Under the pieces are notes generated by a model that had not been told where the DNA came from, searched no databases, and saw only the letters and a list, made by a program, of their open reading frames with translations. From GCA-2748575 sp965222725 (GTDB lineage Bacteria; Pseudomonadota; Gammaproteobacteria; Pseudomonadales; Ketobacteraceae): a stretch of 64,000 nt of DNA. This document shows positions 43,413 to 51,836 of this stretch, piece after piece; within the stretch, counting starts at the first letter, position 1, and each line of letters begins with the position of its first letter. Location of the stretch: positions 5,642,001-5,706,000 of the forward strand of contig OZ244969.1 of assembly GCA_965222725.1 (NCBI GenBank). Reading direction: 5' to 3'. The translations under genes and the position numbers were made by a program.

Positions 43413-44420
43413 ATGCCGGATTTTAACAACCCCACCATGATCCCCAGCAACGGCATTCAGCTGGCGGTTTATCAGGAACGGCCGGAAGGCGAAGCATTCT
43501 CCGTTCCCCTGGTACTGGTACACGGCATGCCGGAACTGGCTTATTCCTGGCGCCATCAGTTCAAGCCTCTGGCGGACGCAGGCTTCCATGTGATTGCACC
43601 GGATATTCGCGGTGTGGGCCGCTCCGATTCCCCTCCCGATAAAGAAGATTACACCCTGGAAAAACGCCTTAAGGATCTGACAGGCGTGCTCGACCACCTG
43701 GGTTACGACAAGGCCATTTTTGTTGGCCACGATTTTGGTGGCGCCATCATCTGGGGTATGGGCCTGTATCACCCGGACCGCGTTGCCGGACTGGTCTCCA
43801 TGAATGCACCCTTTCTGGATATGCCGTTAAACCCGGTGGAGCTGTATCAGATTCTCTACGGACCACGAAATTACTTTGCCTATTTTCAGACCCAGGCATG
43901 CGAAGACAAATTCAATGAAGATACCGCTCGCACTTTTCGTTTTTACATGCGCAAGGACACCGGCCAGGGTACCAACCTGTCCCGCAGCAAGCGGCATGAT
44001 CCGGAAAGCATGGGCCACGTTCACTGGATTCACGACGACGAAAGCACCTGGCCCGGCGCTTTAATCGATACGGAAGAAGAGCTGCAGGTGTATGCGGATT
44101 CTTACAAACGCCATGGGTTTGGTCCGGCATTAAACTGGTACCGCTGCCTGCCACTGGATTTTGAACACCAGAACAAAACCTTTCCCGATGGCTTGCCGAA
44201 AATAAAACAGCCGGTACTGGCGGTGGGTGGCGATCTGGACTTTATTGCTTCCCATGTGTTTTACGACAATCTGGACGAATACTGCGAAGACTGGGAAAAG
44301 GTGGTAATTCCCCAGTGCGGCCACTGGGCGCAGCAGGAACAGCCCGAAGCCGTCAACCGCACGCTGATCACCTGGCTGAAAAAACGCTTTCTCCAGCCCG
44401 CCTCCCGCAGCGCTGCTTAG
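43413..44420 (+). CDS. Epoxide hydrolase-type alpha/beta-hydrolase
   Basis: 335 residues. HGMPE (38-42) is the HGxP oxyanion motif of epoxide hydrolases, Asp107 in VGHDFGG is the nucleophile (Ser in esterases), and the general-base His lies in CGHWAQQEQP near the C-terminus. Cap-domain tyrosines are present. No signal peptide. It would hydrolyse epoxides to diols and could act on products of the oxygenases in this window. It has its own terminator, so it is monocistronic. Confidence 0.9.
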   Translation: MPDFNNPTMIPSNGIQLAVYQERPEGEAFSVPLVLVHGMPELAYSWRHQFKPLADAGFHVIAPDIRGVGRSDSPPDKEDYTLEKRLKDLTGVLDHLGYDKAIFVGHDFGGAIIWGMGLYHPDRVAGLVSMNAPFLDMPLNPVELYQILYGPRNYFAYFQTQACEDKFNEDTARTFRFYMRKDTGQGTNLSRSKRHDPESMGHVHWIHDDESTWPGALIDTEEELQVYADSYKRHGFGPALNWYRCLPLDFEHQNKTFPDGLPKIKQPVLAVGGDLDFIASHVFYDNLDEYCEDWEKVVIPQCGHWAQQEQPEAVNRTLITWLKKRFLQPASRSAA

Positions 44421-44458
44421 AACAAATACGGCTTTGTACCAATACGGCATAACATAGA

Positions 44459-44494
44459 AACCGGCAGCCATCATGGCAGCCGGTTACCCCTTTT
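44459..44494 (+). terminator. Terminator after the epoxide hydrolase gene
   Basis: AACCGGC pairs with GCCGGTT and, past a mismatch, GCCA pairs with TGGC; ACCCCTTTT follows. It is 38 bases after the stop. Confidence 0.8.
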
Positions 44495-44607
44495 CACTCC
44501 GGTTTCATCCGTTTATTTCATACTGAACGGAACTGATTTCCCCCTTGCTTATCAAAACCACAGCGATATCCTTACCGCTGTTCAGAATCCCCCCAGGAGT
44601 AGACCCG

Positions 44608-45663
44608 ATGGTGCGCAATACCCTTGCCCTCTTTATGGCATTGACACTGGCATGGACGGCACAGGCCGCACAGGACAAAGCCAGGCCTCCCACTGCCGTC
44701 ATGGCGCAAACAGTGGTTCTGCAAACAGTAAACGACCGTATCGAGGCGCTGGGCACCCTGAAAGCCAACGAAGCGGTAAAGATTACCGTCAAAGCCTCGG
44801 ATTTTGTGACCGGTATTTATTTTCAGGACGGGCAGCGGGTAAAACAGGGGGATTTATTGCTGAAACTGGAATCCACCGAAGAGGAAGCCCTGCTGCAGGA
44901 GGCCCGCTACACCCAGGAAGAAGCCCGCAGCCAGCTGGAAAGGATTGAAGTGATCGCAAAGCGGGGCGATGCCTCACAGTCACTGCTGGATGAACGGCAG
45001 CGGGAATTTAACGTGGCCAAGGCCCGGCTGGCAGCCATTGAATCGCGCCTGGCAGACCGCAAGGTGCTGGCACCTTTTTCCGGGGTGGTGGGATTGCGCA
45101 ATGTCAGCCCCGGTGCCTACCTATCCCCCGGTGATGAAATTGCCACCCTGATCGACGACAGCACCATGAAGCTGGATTTCGGCATACCGGCTGTTTATCT
45201 GGCAGAAATTGAAACCGGTATCAGTATTGAAGCCAGCACCCCCACCTATGACGACCGCCTTTTCAGCGGGCAGATCGCCACCATTAATAATCAGGTGGAC
45301 CCGGTGTCCCGCTCGGTACAGGTACGCGCCCGGATTCCCAACCCGGATAGCCTGCTCAAACCCGGCATGCTGATGGAGGTGGAACTGCTCACCCGTCAGC
45401 GACAGGCCCTGGTGATTCCGGAAGAAGCCATTATTCCGGTCGCCACCAAATCCTTTGTTTATGTGGTGGAACAGGATCAGGGTAAAACCATCGCCAAACG
45501 CCAGGAAGTGAAAACCGGCTCCCGCTGGGAAGGCCGCGTGGAAATCAAGTCCGGACTGAACCCGGGACAACAGGTGGTAACGGAAGGCACCAACAAACTG
45601 CAACCCAACAGCCCCGTCAAACTGATTGATTCCATTACCCAGACTGATTCAGGTACCCGCTGA
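44608..45663 (+). CDS. RND efflux periplasmic adaptor (membrane-fusion protein)
   Basis: 351 residues from ATG 44608, which follows CAGGAG; an earlier in-frame start at 44545 lacks one. Signal peptide (cleavage near AQAAQD), biotinyl-lipoyl-like halves (DGQRVKQGDLLLKLES; LAPFSGVVGLRNVSPGAYL), a short alpha-hairpin, and beta-barrel and membrane-proximal domains. It bridges the inner-membrane pump and an outer-membrane channel (none is encoded here, so TolC-like). Its stop overlaps the pump start (TGATG). Confidence 0.94.
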   Translation: MVRNTLALFMALTLAWTAQAAQDKARPPTAVMAQTVVLQTVNDRIEALGTLKANEAVKITVKASDFVTGIYFQDGQRVKQGDLLLKLESTEEEALLQEARYTQEEARSQLERIEVIAKRGDASQSLLDERQREFNVAKARLAAIESRLADRKVLAPFSGVVGLRNVSPGAYLSPGDEIATLIDDSTMKLDFGIPAVYLAEIETGISIEASTPTYDDRLFSGQIATINNQVDPVSRSVQVRARIPNPDSLLKPGMLMEVELLTRQRQALVIPEEAIIPVATKSFVYVVEQDQGKTIAKRQEVKTGSRWEGRVEIKSGLNPGQQVVTEGTNKLQPNSPVKLIDSITQTDSGTR

Positions 45664-48600
45664 TGCTGTTGTCTGATGTTTCCATCAAGCGCCCGGTATT
45701 TGCATCGGTTATTTCTCTGTTGCTGGTGGCTTTCGGACTGGTGTCCTTTGATCGCCTGCCGTTACGGGAATACCCCCAGATCGATCCACCGGTAGTGAGT
45801 ATCGACACCAATTATCCGGGGGCAGCCGCCAGTGTGGTGGAAACCCGCATCACCAAAGTGCTGGAAGACCGCATCGCCGGCATTGAAGGCATTCAGTATA
45901 TTGAATCCGTGAGCAGCGACGGGCGCTCCCGCATCAGTATCGAGTTTGACATTGAGCGGGATATCGATGCGGCCGCCAACGACGTGCGGGACCGGGTGTC
46001 CGGCGCCAGCGACAACCTGCCGGAAGAAGCCGAGCCACCGGAAGTGCAGAAAGCCACCGGCGACGACGACGTGATCATGTGGCTGAACCTGGTGGGCGAA
46101 GGCATGTCCATGGCGGACCTGACTGACTATGCCGAACGTTATCTGAAAGACCGGTTTTCCGTACTGGATGGCGTGGCCCGGATTCGCATTGGCGGCAGTC
46201 AGCGCTATGCCATGCGCATCTGGCTGGACCGAAACCTGATGGCCGCCCGGGGCCTGACCGCCAACGATGTAGAATCTGCCTTGCGTTCCGAAAACGTGGA
46301 ACTGCCCGCCGGCGCCATTGAAAGCCAGACCCGCCAGTTTACCGTGCGGATACAACGGGCGTTCCGTACCGCCGGGGATTTTGCCAATCTGGTGATTGCC
46401 CGGGGCGAGAACGACTATCTGGTAAGACTGGGTGATATCGCCCGGGTGGAACGCAGCACCGAAGAGGAACGCAACCTGTTCCGCGGTAACGGCATTCCCC
46501 AGGTGGGTATCGGCATCATCAAACAATCCACGGCCAACACCATTGAAGTAACCCGCCTGGCAAAAAAAGAACGGGATCGAGTTAACGCCACGTTGCCAGC
46601 CCATATGAGCCTGGAACAGAGTTACGATTCCGCCATTTTTGTGGAAGACGCCATCGAACAGGTGTACCTGACCCTGGCGATTGCCATCAGCCTGGTGGTG
46701 TTAATGATCTACCTGTTTCTGGGCAGTGCCCGGGCCATGATAGTGCCTGCCGTCACCGTTCCCATATCCATTATTGCCACCGCAACTGCCCTGCTGATTC
46801 TGGGGTTTTCCGTCAACCTGCTCACCCTGTTGGCACTGGTGCTGGCCATTGGCCTGGTGGTGGACGATGCCATCGTGGTGCTGGAAAACATCGTGCGCCG
46901 CATGCAGGAATACAAGGAACCACCCTTATTGGCTGCCTACCGTGGCGCCAAGCAGGTGGGCTTTGCCGTGATTGCCACCACCCTGGTACTGGTGGCCGTG
47001 TTTGTGCCCATTGCGTTTCTGGAAGGGGATCTGGGCCGGTTGTTTTCGGAATTCGCCCTTACCATGACCGCCGCTGTGTGCTTTTCATCGTTGATTGCAC
47101 TCACGCTGTCCCCCATGCTGGCGTCGAAACTGCTGAAGCATAACGACGAGCACGGCCCCATGGTAAAAGCCGTGGATGGCAGCCTGAACTGGGTAAGATC
47201 CGGCTACGCCAAAGCCATTGATGTGTGCCTGAAATACCCGCTGCTGGTAATTGCCATGTTCCTGGCATTGCTCACGGCCACCTATTTTATGTTTGAAAAA
47301 ATTCCCTCCGAGTACGCCCCCAAGGAAGACCGCGGCGCGTTCTTTCTGATTGTGAATGGCCCGGAAGGCGCCACCTTCGAGTATATGAAAAAATACATGG
47401 ATGAAATCGAAGAGCGCATGATGCCCTACGTGGAAGACGAAGAAATTCTGCGCCTGCTGGTAAGAGCCCCCCTGGGTTTTGGCAACGTCGAAAACTTTAA
47501 CCGCGGCATTATCATCGTACTGCTGAACACCTGGGATAAACGCCGCAACGCCTTTACCATAATGGATGAAGTACGCGGCAAATTAAGCGACCTGCCCGGC
47601 GTGCGCGCCTTCCCCATTATGCGCCAGGGCTTTGGTGGTCATGTGCAAAAGCCGGTGCAGTTTGTGCTGGGTGGCGGCACCTACGAGCAGCTGGCCCAGT
47701 GGCGCGATATTCTGATGGAAAAAATTGAAGAGGATAATCCCGGACTGGTGGGCATTGACTGGGATTACAAGGAAACCCAGCCGCAACTGCAGGTTAATAT
47801 TGATTACAACCGGGCCGCCGACCTGGGGGTATCCATCAGCAGCATTGGCCGCACGCTGGAAACCATGCTGGGCTCCCGCCGGGTCACCACCTACATCGAG
47901 GAAGGTGAAGAATACGATGTCATTCTGGAAGGTATCCGCGACACCCAACGCACCCCCACCAGCCTGAAAAACATCTATGTACGCTCCGACAAACTGGACC
48001 AGCTGATTCCATTGGCCAATCTGGTAACACTGGAAGAAGTCGCCGATTCCAACGCCCTGAACCGCTACAACCGGGTGCGGGCACTCACCATGGAAGCCAA
48101 CCTGGAAAATAACCTTTCCCTGGGGGATGCCCTGGCCTATCTGGAAAACCAGGTGCGCACCCACCTGCCCCCCGATGTGAATATCGATTACAAGGGCCAG
48201 TCCCGGGACTACCAAGACTCCGGCAAGAGTGTGCTCTTTATTTTTCTGCTGGGTATTCTGGTGACCTTCCTGGTGCTGGCCGCCCAGTTCGAAAGCTACG
48301 TGCATCCTTTTGTAATCATGCTCACCGTGCCACTGGCCATGGCAGGCGGACTGGCCGGGCTGTACCTGACCGGCGGCACCCTGAATATCTACTCCCAGAT
48401 CGGGCTGATCATGCTGGTGGGCCTGGCCTCCAAGAACGGGATTCTGATCGTGGAGTTTGCCAATCAACTGCGGGATCAGGGCACCCATTTCAAGGAAGCC
48501 ATTCTGGAAGCCACCCAGGTACGCTTCCGCCCTATTGTCATCACAGGTATCACCACTGCCGCGGGCTCCATCCCGCTGATTCTGTCCACCGGCGCCGGGG

Positions 48601-48791
48601 CGGAAACCCGCATGGTGATTGGTATTGTGGTGCTCACGGGCACCATTGCCGCCACGGTGTTTACACTCTTTGTTGTTCCGGTGGCCTATGAGCTGTTTGC
48701 CCGCCGTACCGGATCCCCCGGTGATGTGGCCCGTAACCTGGATACATTAGACAAAAGCCACCCGGACAGACAAACCGGCCAGAGCAGCTAA
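45663..48791 (+). CDS. RND multidrug efflux permease (HAE-1 family)
   Basis: 1042 residues, the normal length, with twelve membrane helices in two repeats and large periplasmic loops. Visible signatures: VSIKRPVFASVISLLLVAFG at the start, ETRITKVLEDRI, GLVVDDAIVVLENIVR with the proton-relay Asp pair in TM4, and a conserved Lys in the GLASKNGILIVEFANQLRD TM10 region. It exports hydrophobic compounds with proton drive. It is coupled to the adaptor gene, and no local repressor is visible. Confidence 0.96.
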   Translation: MLLSDVSIKRPVFASVISLLLVAFGLVSFDRLPLREYPQIDPPVVSIDTNYPGAAASVVETRITKVLEDRIAGIEGIQYIESVSSDGRSRISIEFDIERDIDAAANDVRDRVSGASDNLPEEAEPPEVQKATGDDDVIMWLNLVGEGMSMADLTDYAERYLKDRFSVLDGVARIRIGGSQRYAMRIWLDRNLMAARGLTANDVESALRSENVELPAGAIESQTRQFTVRIQRAFRTAGDFANLVIARGENDYLVRLGDIARVERSTEEERNLFRGNGIPQVGIGIIKQSTANTIEVTRLAKKERDRVNATLPAHMSLEQSYDSAIFVEDAIEQVYLTLAIAISLVVLMIYLFLGSARAMIVPAVTVPISIIATATALLILGFSVNLLTLLALVLAIGLVVDDAIVVLENIVRRMQEYKEPPLLAAYRGAKQVGFAVIATTLVLVAVFVPIAFLEGDLGRLFSEFALTMTAAVCFSSLIALTLSPMLASKLLKHNDEHGPMVKAVDGSLNWVRSGYAKAIDVCLKYPLLVIAMFLALLTATYFMFEKIPSEYAPKEDRGAFFLIVNGPEGATFEYMKKYMDEIEERMMPYVEDEEILRLLVRAPLGFGNVENFNRGIIIVLLNTWDKRRNAFTIMDEVRGKLSDLPGVRAFPIMRQGFGGHVQKPVQFVLGGGTYEQLAQWRDILMEKIEEDNPGLVGIDWDYKETQPQLQVNIDYNRAADLGVSISSIGRTLETMLGSRRVTTYIEEGEEYDVILEGIRDTQRTPTSLKNIYVRSDKLDQLIPLANLVTLEEVADSNALNRYNRVRALTMEANLENNLSLGDALAYLENQVRTHLPPDVNIDYKGQSRDYQDSGKSVLFIFLLGILVTFLVLAAQFESYVHPFVIMLTVPLAMAGGLAGLYLTGGTLNIYSQIGLIMLVGLASKNGILIVEFANQLRDQGTHFKEAILEATQVRFRPIVITGITTAAGSIPLILSTGAGAETRMVIGIVVLTGTIAATVFTLFVVPVAYELFARRTGSPGDVARNLDTLDKSHPDRQTGQSS

Positions 48792-48857
48792 ACTGAACAG
48801 ATATCTGAATAACCGGGCAGGCAACCGTCTGCCCCTATCCGGTAACATCTGTCAGGC

Positions 48858-50213
48858 ATGAACACGACTCCTCATATCAATATCAACGAAATGGACATCC
48901 AGTGGGATGTGGACAAGGGCACCTTTACCTTCTTTGGTATTCCCTCGGCCATGTTCTGGATCAACCCCTCTCTGATGACCATGCTCAGGCCCCTGGCTGA
49001 AGAAGTGGGCTACGACCTGTTCCGGCTACAAGTAGCCGCGTCCGCCAGTCTGGGCACGGAGGAAGACTACCACAACATGGTGACCGTGCTGGGCAGTACC
49101 TTTGAAGAGGGTTTTCTCAAATGGGGAGCGGCTGTTTCCAGTGCCGGCTGGGGCCGTTTTGAATTGATCGATTTCAGTGCAGAACGCAAACGGGCCCGGG
49201 TAAGAATCCAAAACACCTGGGAACTGATCATGCAGCAGGACCTGGACGAACGCTGGGGCTGCCCCTTTATTCAGGGCAAGATTATTGGCATTTTTACCCA
49301 TGCGTTGGGGGTTACCTGCTGGGCCGACGAGGTGGCCTGCAGCTATGATCCGGCTAACTGCTTTGTGGAATTCGACATCTACGAATGCACCACCACCATA
49401 TCGGAAGAAATCGAACGTACCCGGGCCCAACGCCGGGAAGAAAAAGAACGCCTGCTGGAAGAAGAAATACAGCGCAAAACCCTGGAACTTGACGAAGCCA
49501 GAATCAAGGCCGAATCCGGCAACTATGCCAAATCGAAATTCCTTGGCTCCATGAGCCACGAGCTGCGCACGCCACTCAACGCCGTGATCGGTTTTGCCGA
49601 TCTTCTGCTGCGGAACCAAAGCCAGCCCCTGCCAGACGAACAGCAGTCCATGGTGCAGCACATTCTGGATGCCGGGAACAATATGCTGTCGCTGATAAAT
49701 CAGGTATTGCGGTTTTCTGAAGTCAATATCACTAACAAGCCGGTTACCCAGCAGGAATTCCCGCTGGGGCCAGTAGTGGATGAAGTGATTGAACTGAACA
49801 GCATTGCAGCCGACCGCCGTTCCATTGTGATAGAGAACCGGCTGCAGGGCCATGCTGATGCGGACATTGTCGGCGACTCCGCCTACCTGAAAGAAATCCT
49901 GCTGGTGATTGTGTCCAACGCTGTTCGCTATATCGATGTGTCCGGACAGATTGTGATAACAGCGGAACCCCGGGATTCAATGCTGCGGCTCTCCGTAGCA
50001 GATGATGGCCCCGGTATCGATACAGCAAAAGTCGCCGGGTTATTCGAACCTTTTGAACGCCTGGATCAGCACACCGGCACCATATCCGGCGCCGGTGTCG
50101 GCCTGCCCATTGCCAATATGTTGGCCAGGGTGGTTGGAGCCAGTATCGGCTACCGGCACAACCAGCCCAGAGGCGCTGTTTTCTGGGTGGACTTACCCCT
50201 CCGGCCAGAATGA
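48858..50213 (+). CDS. Soluble histidine kinase with V4R-like N-terminal sensor
   Basis: 451 residues, no membrane segment. The N-terminal ~190 residues resemble a 4-vinyl reductase (V4R)/XylR_N-type ligand-binding domain: GWGRFELIDFSAERKRARV, CPFIQGKIIGIFTHALGV and a late Cys-rich stretch (CSYDPANC). A coiled coil, HisKA (His234 in MSHELRTPLNAV) and HATPase_c (SNAVRYI, DDGPGID, GAGVGLPIA) follow. No receiver or partner is adjacent. It lies 66 bases after the RND pump, so co-transcription and sensing of pump substrates are possible. Confidence 0.85.
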   Translation: MNTTPHININEMDIQWDVDKGTFTFFGIPSAMFWINPSLMTMLRPLAEEVGYDLFRLQVAASASLGTEEDYHNMVTVLGSTFEEGFLKWGAAVSSAGWGRFELIDFSAERKRARVRIQNTWELIMQQDLDERWGCPFIQGKIIGIFTHALGVTCWADEVACSYDPANCFVEFDIYECTTTISEEIERTRAQRREEKERLLEEEIQRKTLELDEARIKAESGNYAKSKFLGSMSHELRTPLNAVIGFADLLLRNQSQPLPDEQQSMVQHILDAGNNMLSLINQVLRFSEVNITNKPVTQQEFPLGPVVDEVIELNSIAADRRSIVIENRLQGHADADIVGDSAYLKEILLVIVSNAVRYIDVSGQIVITAEPRDSMLRLSVADDGPGIDTAKVAGLFEPFERLDQHTGTISGAGVGLPIANMLARVVGASIGYRHNQPRGAVFWVDLPLRPE

Positions 50214-50948
50214 TTTGGCAATCAGCATGACGCCGGTAACCGCCAGCAACACCCGGCAACAACGCACAAACAATGCATCGCTCAATCGCCCCTGCAGCCA
50301 GTGCCCCATACCGACGCCCAGATAAGCCACCGGAATCAGGATAACCATGGCCGCCCAGGGCAACCCTTGCCAGCTGCCAATCAGGGTATAGGGAATCAGC
50401 TTGATCAGATTCATCACGCCGAAAAACACGGCCGCCGTTGCCAGCCATACCCCTTTGGGTAGCTGCAGGCCCAGCAAGAAAATATTCAGCGGCGGACCGC
50501 CGGCATGGATCAGCGTACTGGTAAGGCCGGACAGGGTTCCCCACAACCAGCCGGAACCGCGAAACTGGCTCAATCGTGGTGCCAGTTGCTGCCAGCCGGC
50601 AAACAGCAGGCTGACAATGCCCAGTAACAACAAAAGCCAGAAATCCGCTAATGCGCCCAGCAGAAATCCGCCAATCCCGATTCCCAGCACTGCCGCCGGC
50701 AACAACGCCCTTAGCCAGCGTCGTTCAATATGACGGCGATAAAGATAAATAGTGCGTACATCCATCAGCAACAGCAAAGGCAATACCAGCGCCACTGCCT
50801 GTGACACCGGCAGCACCAACGCCAGAAAAGGTACGGCCACCACCCCGGCACCACCGGCAAAACCGGACTTGGATATACCCGTCAGCAGAATGCCGGACAC
50901 GGCCAGCATCCAGAAAAGCGCTGAGTCCGGCATGGTTACATCAATCAC
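50193..50948 (-). CDS. TauE/SafE-family membrane exporter
   Basis: 251 residues with about eight hydrophobic segments. TauE/SafE signatures: GISKSGFAGGAGVVAVPFLAL near the N-terminus (split here) and the repeat GLTSTLIHAGGPPLNIFLL in the middle. It probably exports sulfite, sulfoacetate or another organosulfonate anion. It is convergent with the kinase gene and shares 21 bases with its end. Substrate unknown. Confidence 0.9.
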   Translation of the reverse strand: MIDVTMPDSALFWMLAVSGILLTGISKSGFAGGAGVVAVPFLALVLPVSQAVALVLPLLLLMDVRTIYLYRRHIERRWLRALLPAAVLGIGIGGFLLGALADFWLLLLLGIVSLLFAGWQQLAPRLSQFRGSGWLWGTLSGLTSTLIHAGGPPLNIFLLGLQLPKGVWLATAAVFFGVMNLIKLIPYTLIGSWQGLPWAAMVILIPVAYLGVGMGHWLQGRLSDALFVRCCRVLLAVTGVMLIAKSFWPEG

Positions 50949-51143
50949 TGCTGCGGCTCCTTCAGGGATAAACTCTGTCGCCCACTCTAAGCCAATTCAA
51001 GCCGGATAAAAACCGGATAAATTCGCCTGAACTGTTCGACAACACCGAATCGTCAAACCACAGACAAGCCGATAAACGGGTGCAGATTGCCGGCAGCTTC
51101 ACTATGCTGGGTGATACCAACGCCATTGCACAGGGAGAATGTT

Positions 51144-51719
51144 ATGAGTGAAACAAACCTTTTCGCCCAGCGGGACCCGGCTCCCGGTGTGTCCGAAACC
51201 CTTTACCAGCGCTGGTCGCCCCGGGCCTTTGCGGACCATGAGATCAGCGACGCACAAATGACCCGCCTGATGGACGCTGCCCGCTGGGCTCCATCCTGCT
51301 TTAACGAGCAACCCTGGCATTTCTACACCTCTAACAAGAAGACTTTTCAGGACTTTCTGGCCCTGCTGGTAGATGCCAATCAGGCCTGGGCCAAAAACGC
51401 CAGCGTGCTGGGGTTTCTGGTGGGGCAAAAGCACTTTACCCGCAACGGTAAACCCAACGATTCCTATGAGCTGGACTGTGGTTCAGCCTGGATGTCCATG
51501 ACAATCCAGGCCCGCCTGGATGGCCTGTACACCCATGGCATGGCCGGTATCAAAAAAGACGAAGTGGCCCGCTACTTTAACCTGGATACCGACAAGCAAA
51601 CCGTACTGATGGGCTTTGCCATTGGCAAAATCGGCGACAAAAACCAGCTGGATAAGACAATGCAGGACAAGGAGCAGCCCTCGCCCCGCAAGCCTCTGTC
51701 GGACATCTGGACTCCCTGA
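51144..51719 (+). CDS. Nitroreductase-family flavoprotein
   Basis: 191 residues from ATG 51144 (GGGAGA upstream); an earlier start at 51087 adds 19 unlikely residues. Family marks: RWSPRAFADHEIS, DAARWAPSCFNEQPWHF (FMN contacts), then AWMSMTIQARLDGLYTHGMAG and GFAIGKIGD. It would reduce nitro groups or quinones using NAD(P)H and FMN. It appears to be monocistronic. Confidence 0.92.
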   Translation: MSETNLFAQRDPAPGVSETLYQRWSPRAFADHEISDAQMTRLMDAARWAPSCFNEQPWHFYTSNKKTFQDFLALLVDANQAWAKNASVLGFLVGQKHFTRNGKPNDSYELDCGSAWMSMTIQARLDGLYTHGMAGIKKDEVARYFNLDTDKQTVLMGFAIGKIGDKNQLDKTMQDKEQPSPRKPLSDIWTP

Positions 51720-51836
51720 GCCTGCTGCTCAAAACCCGTTATGGCTGAAAACAGTGTTTTAACCGCCCGTTTTCTGCGCTAGAATCGCAAAAACAGACCA
51801 CTTGGACGGTGGCCTGACAAGTCAACGGGTATCACT

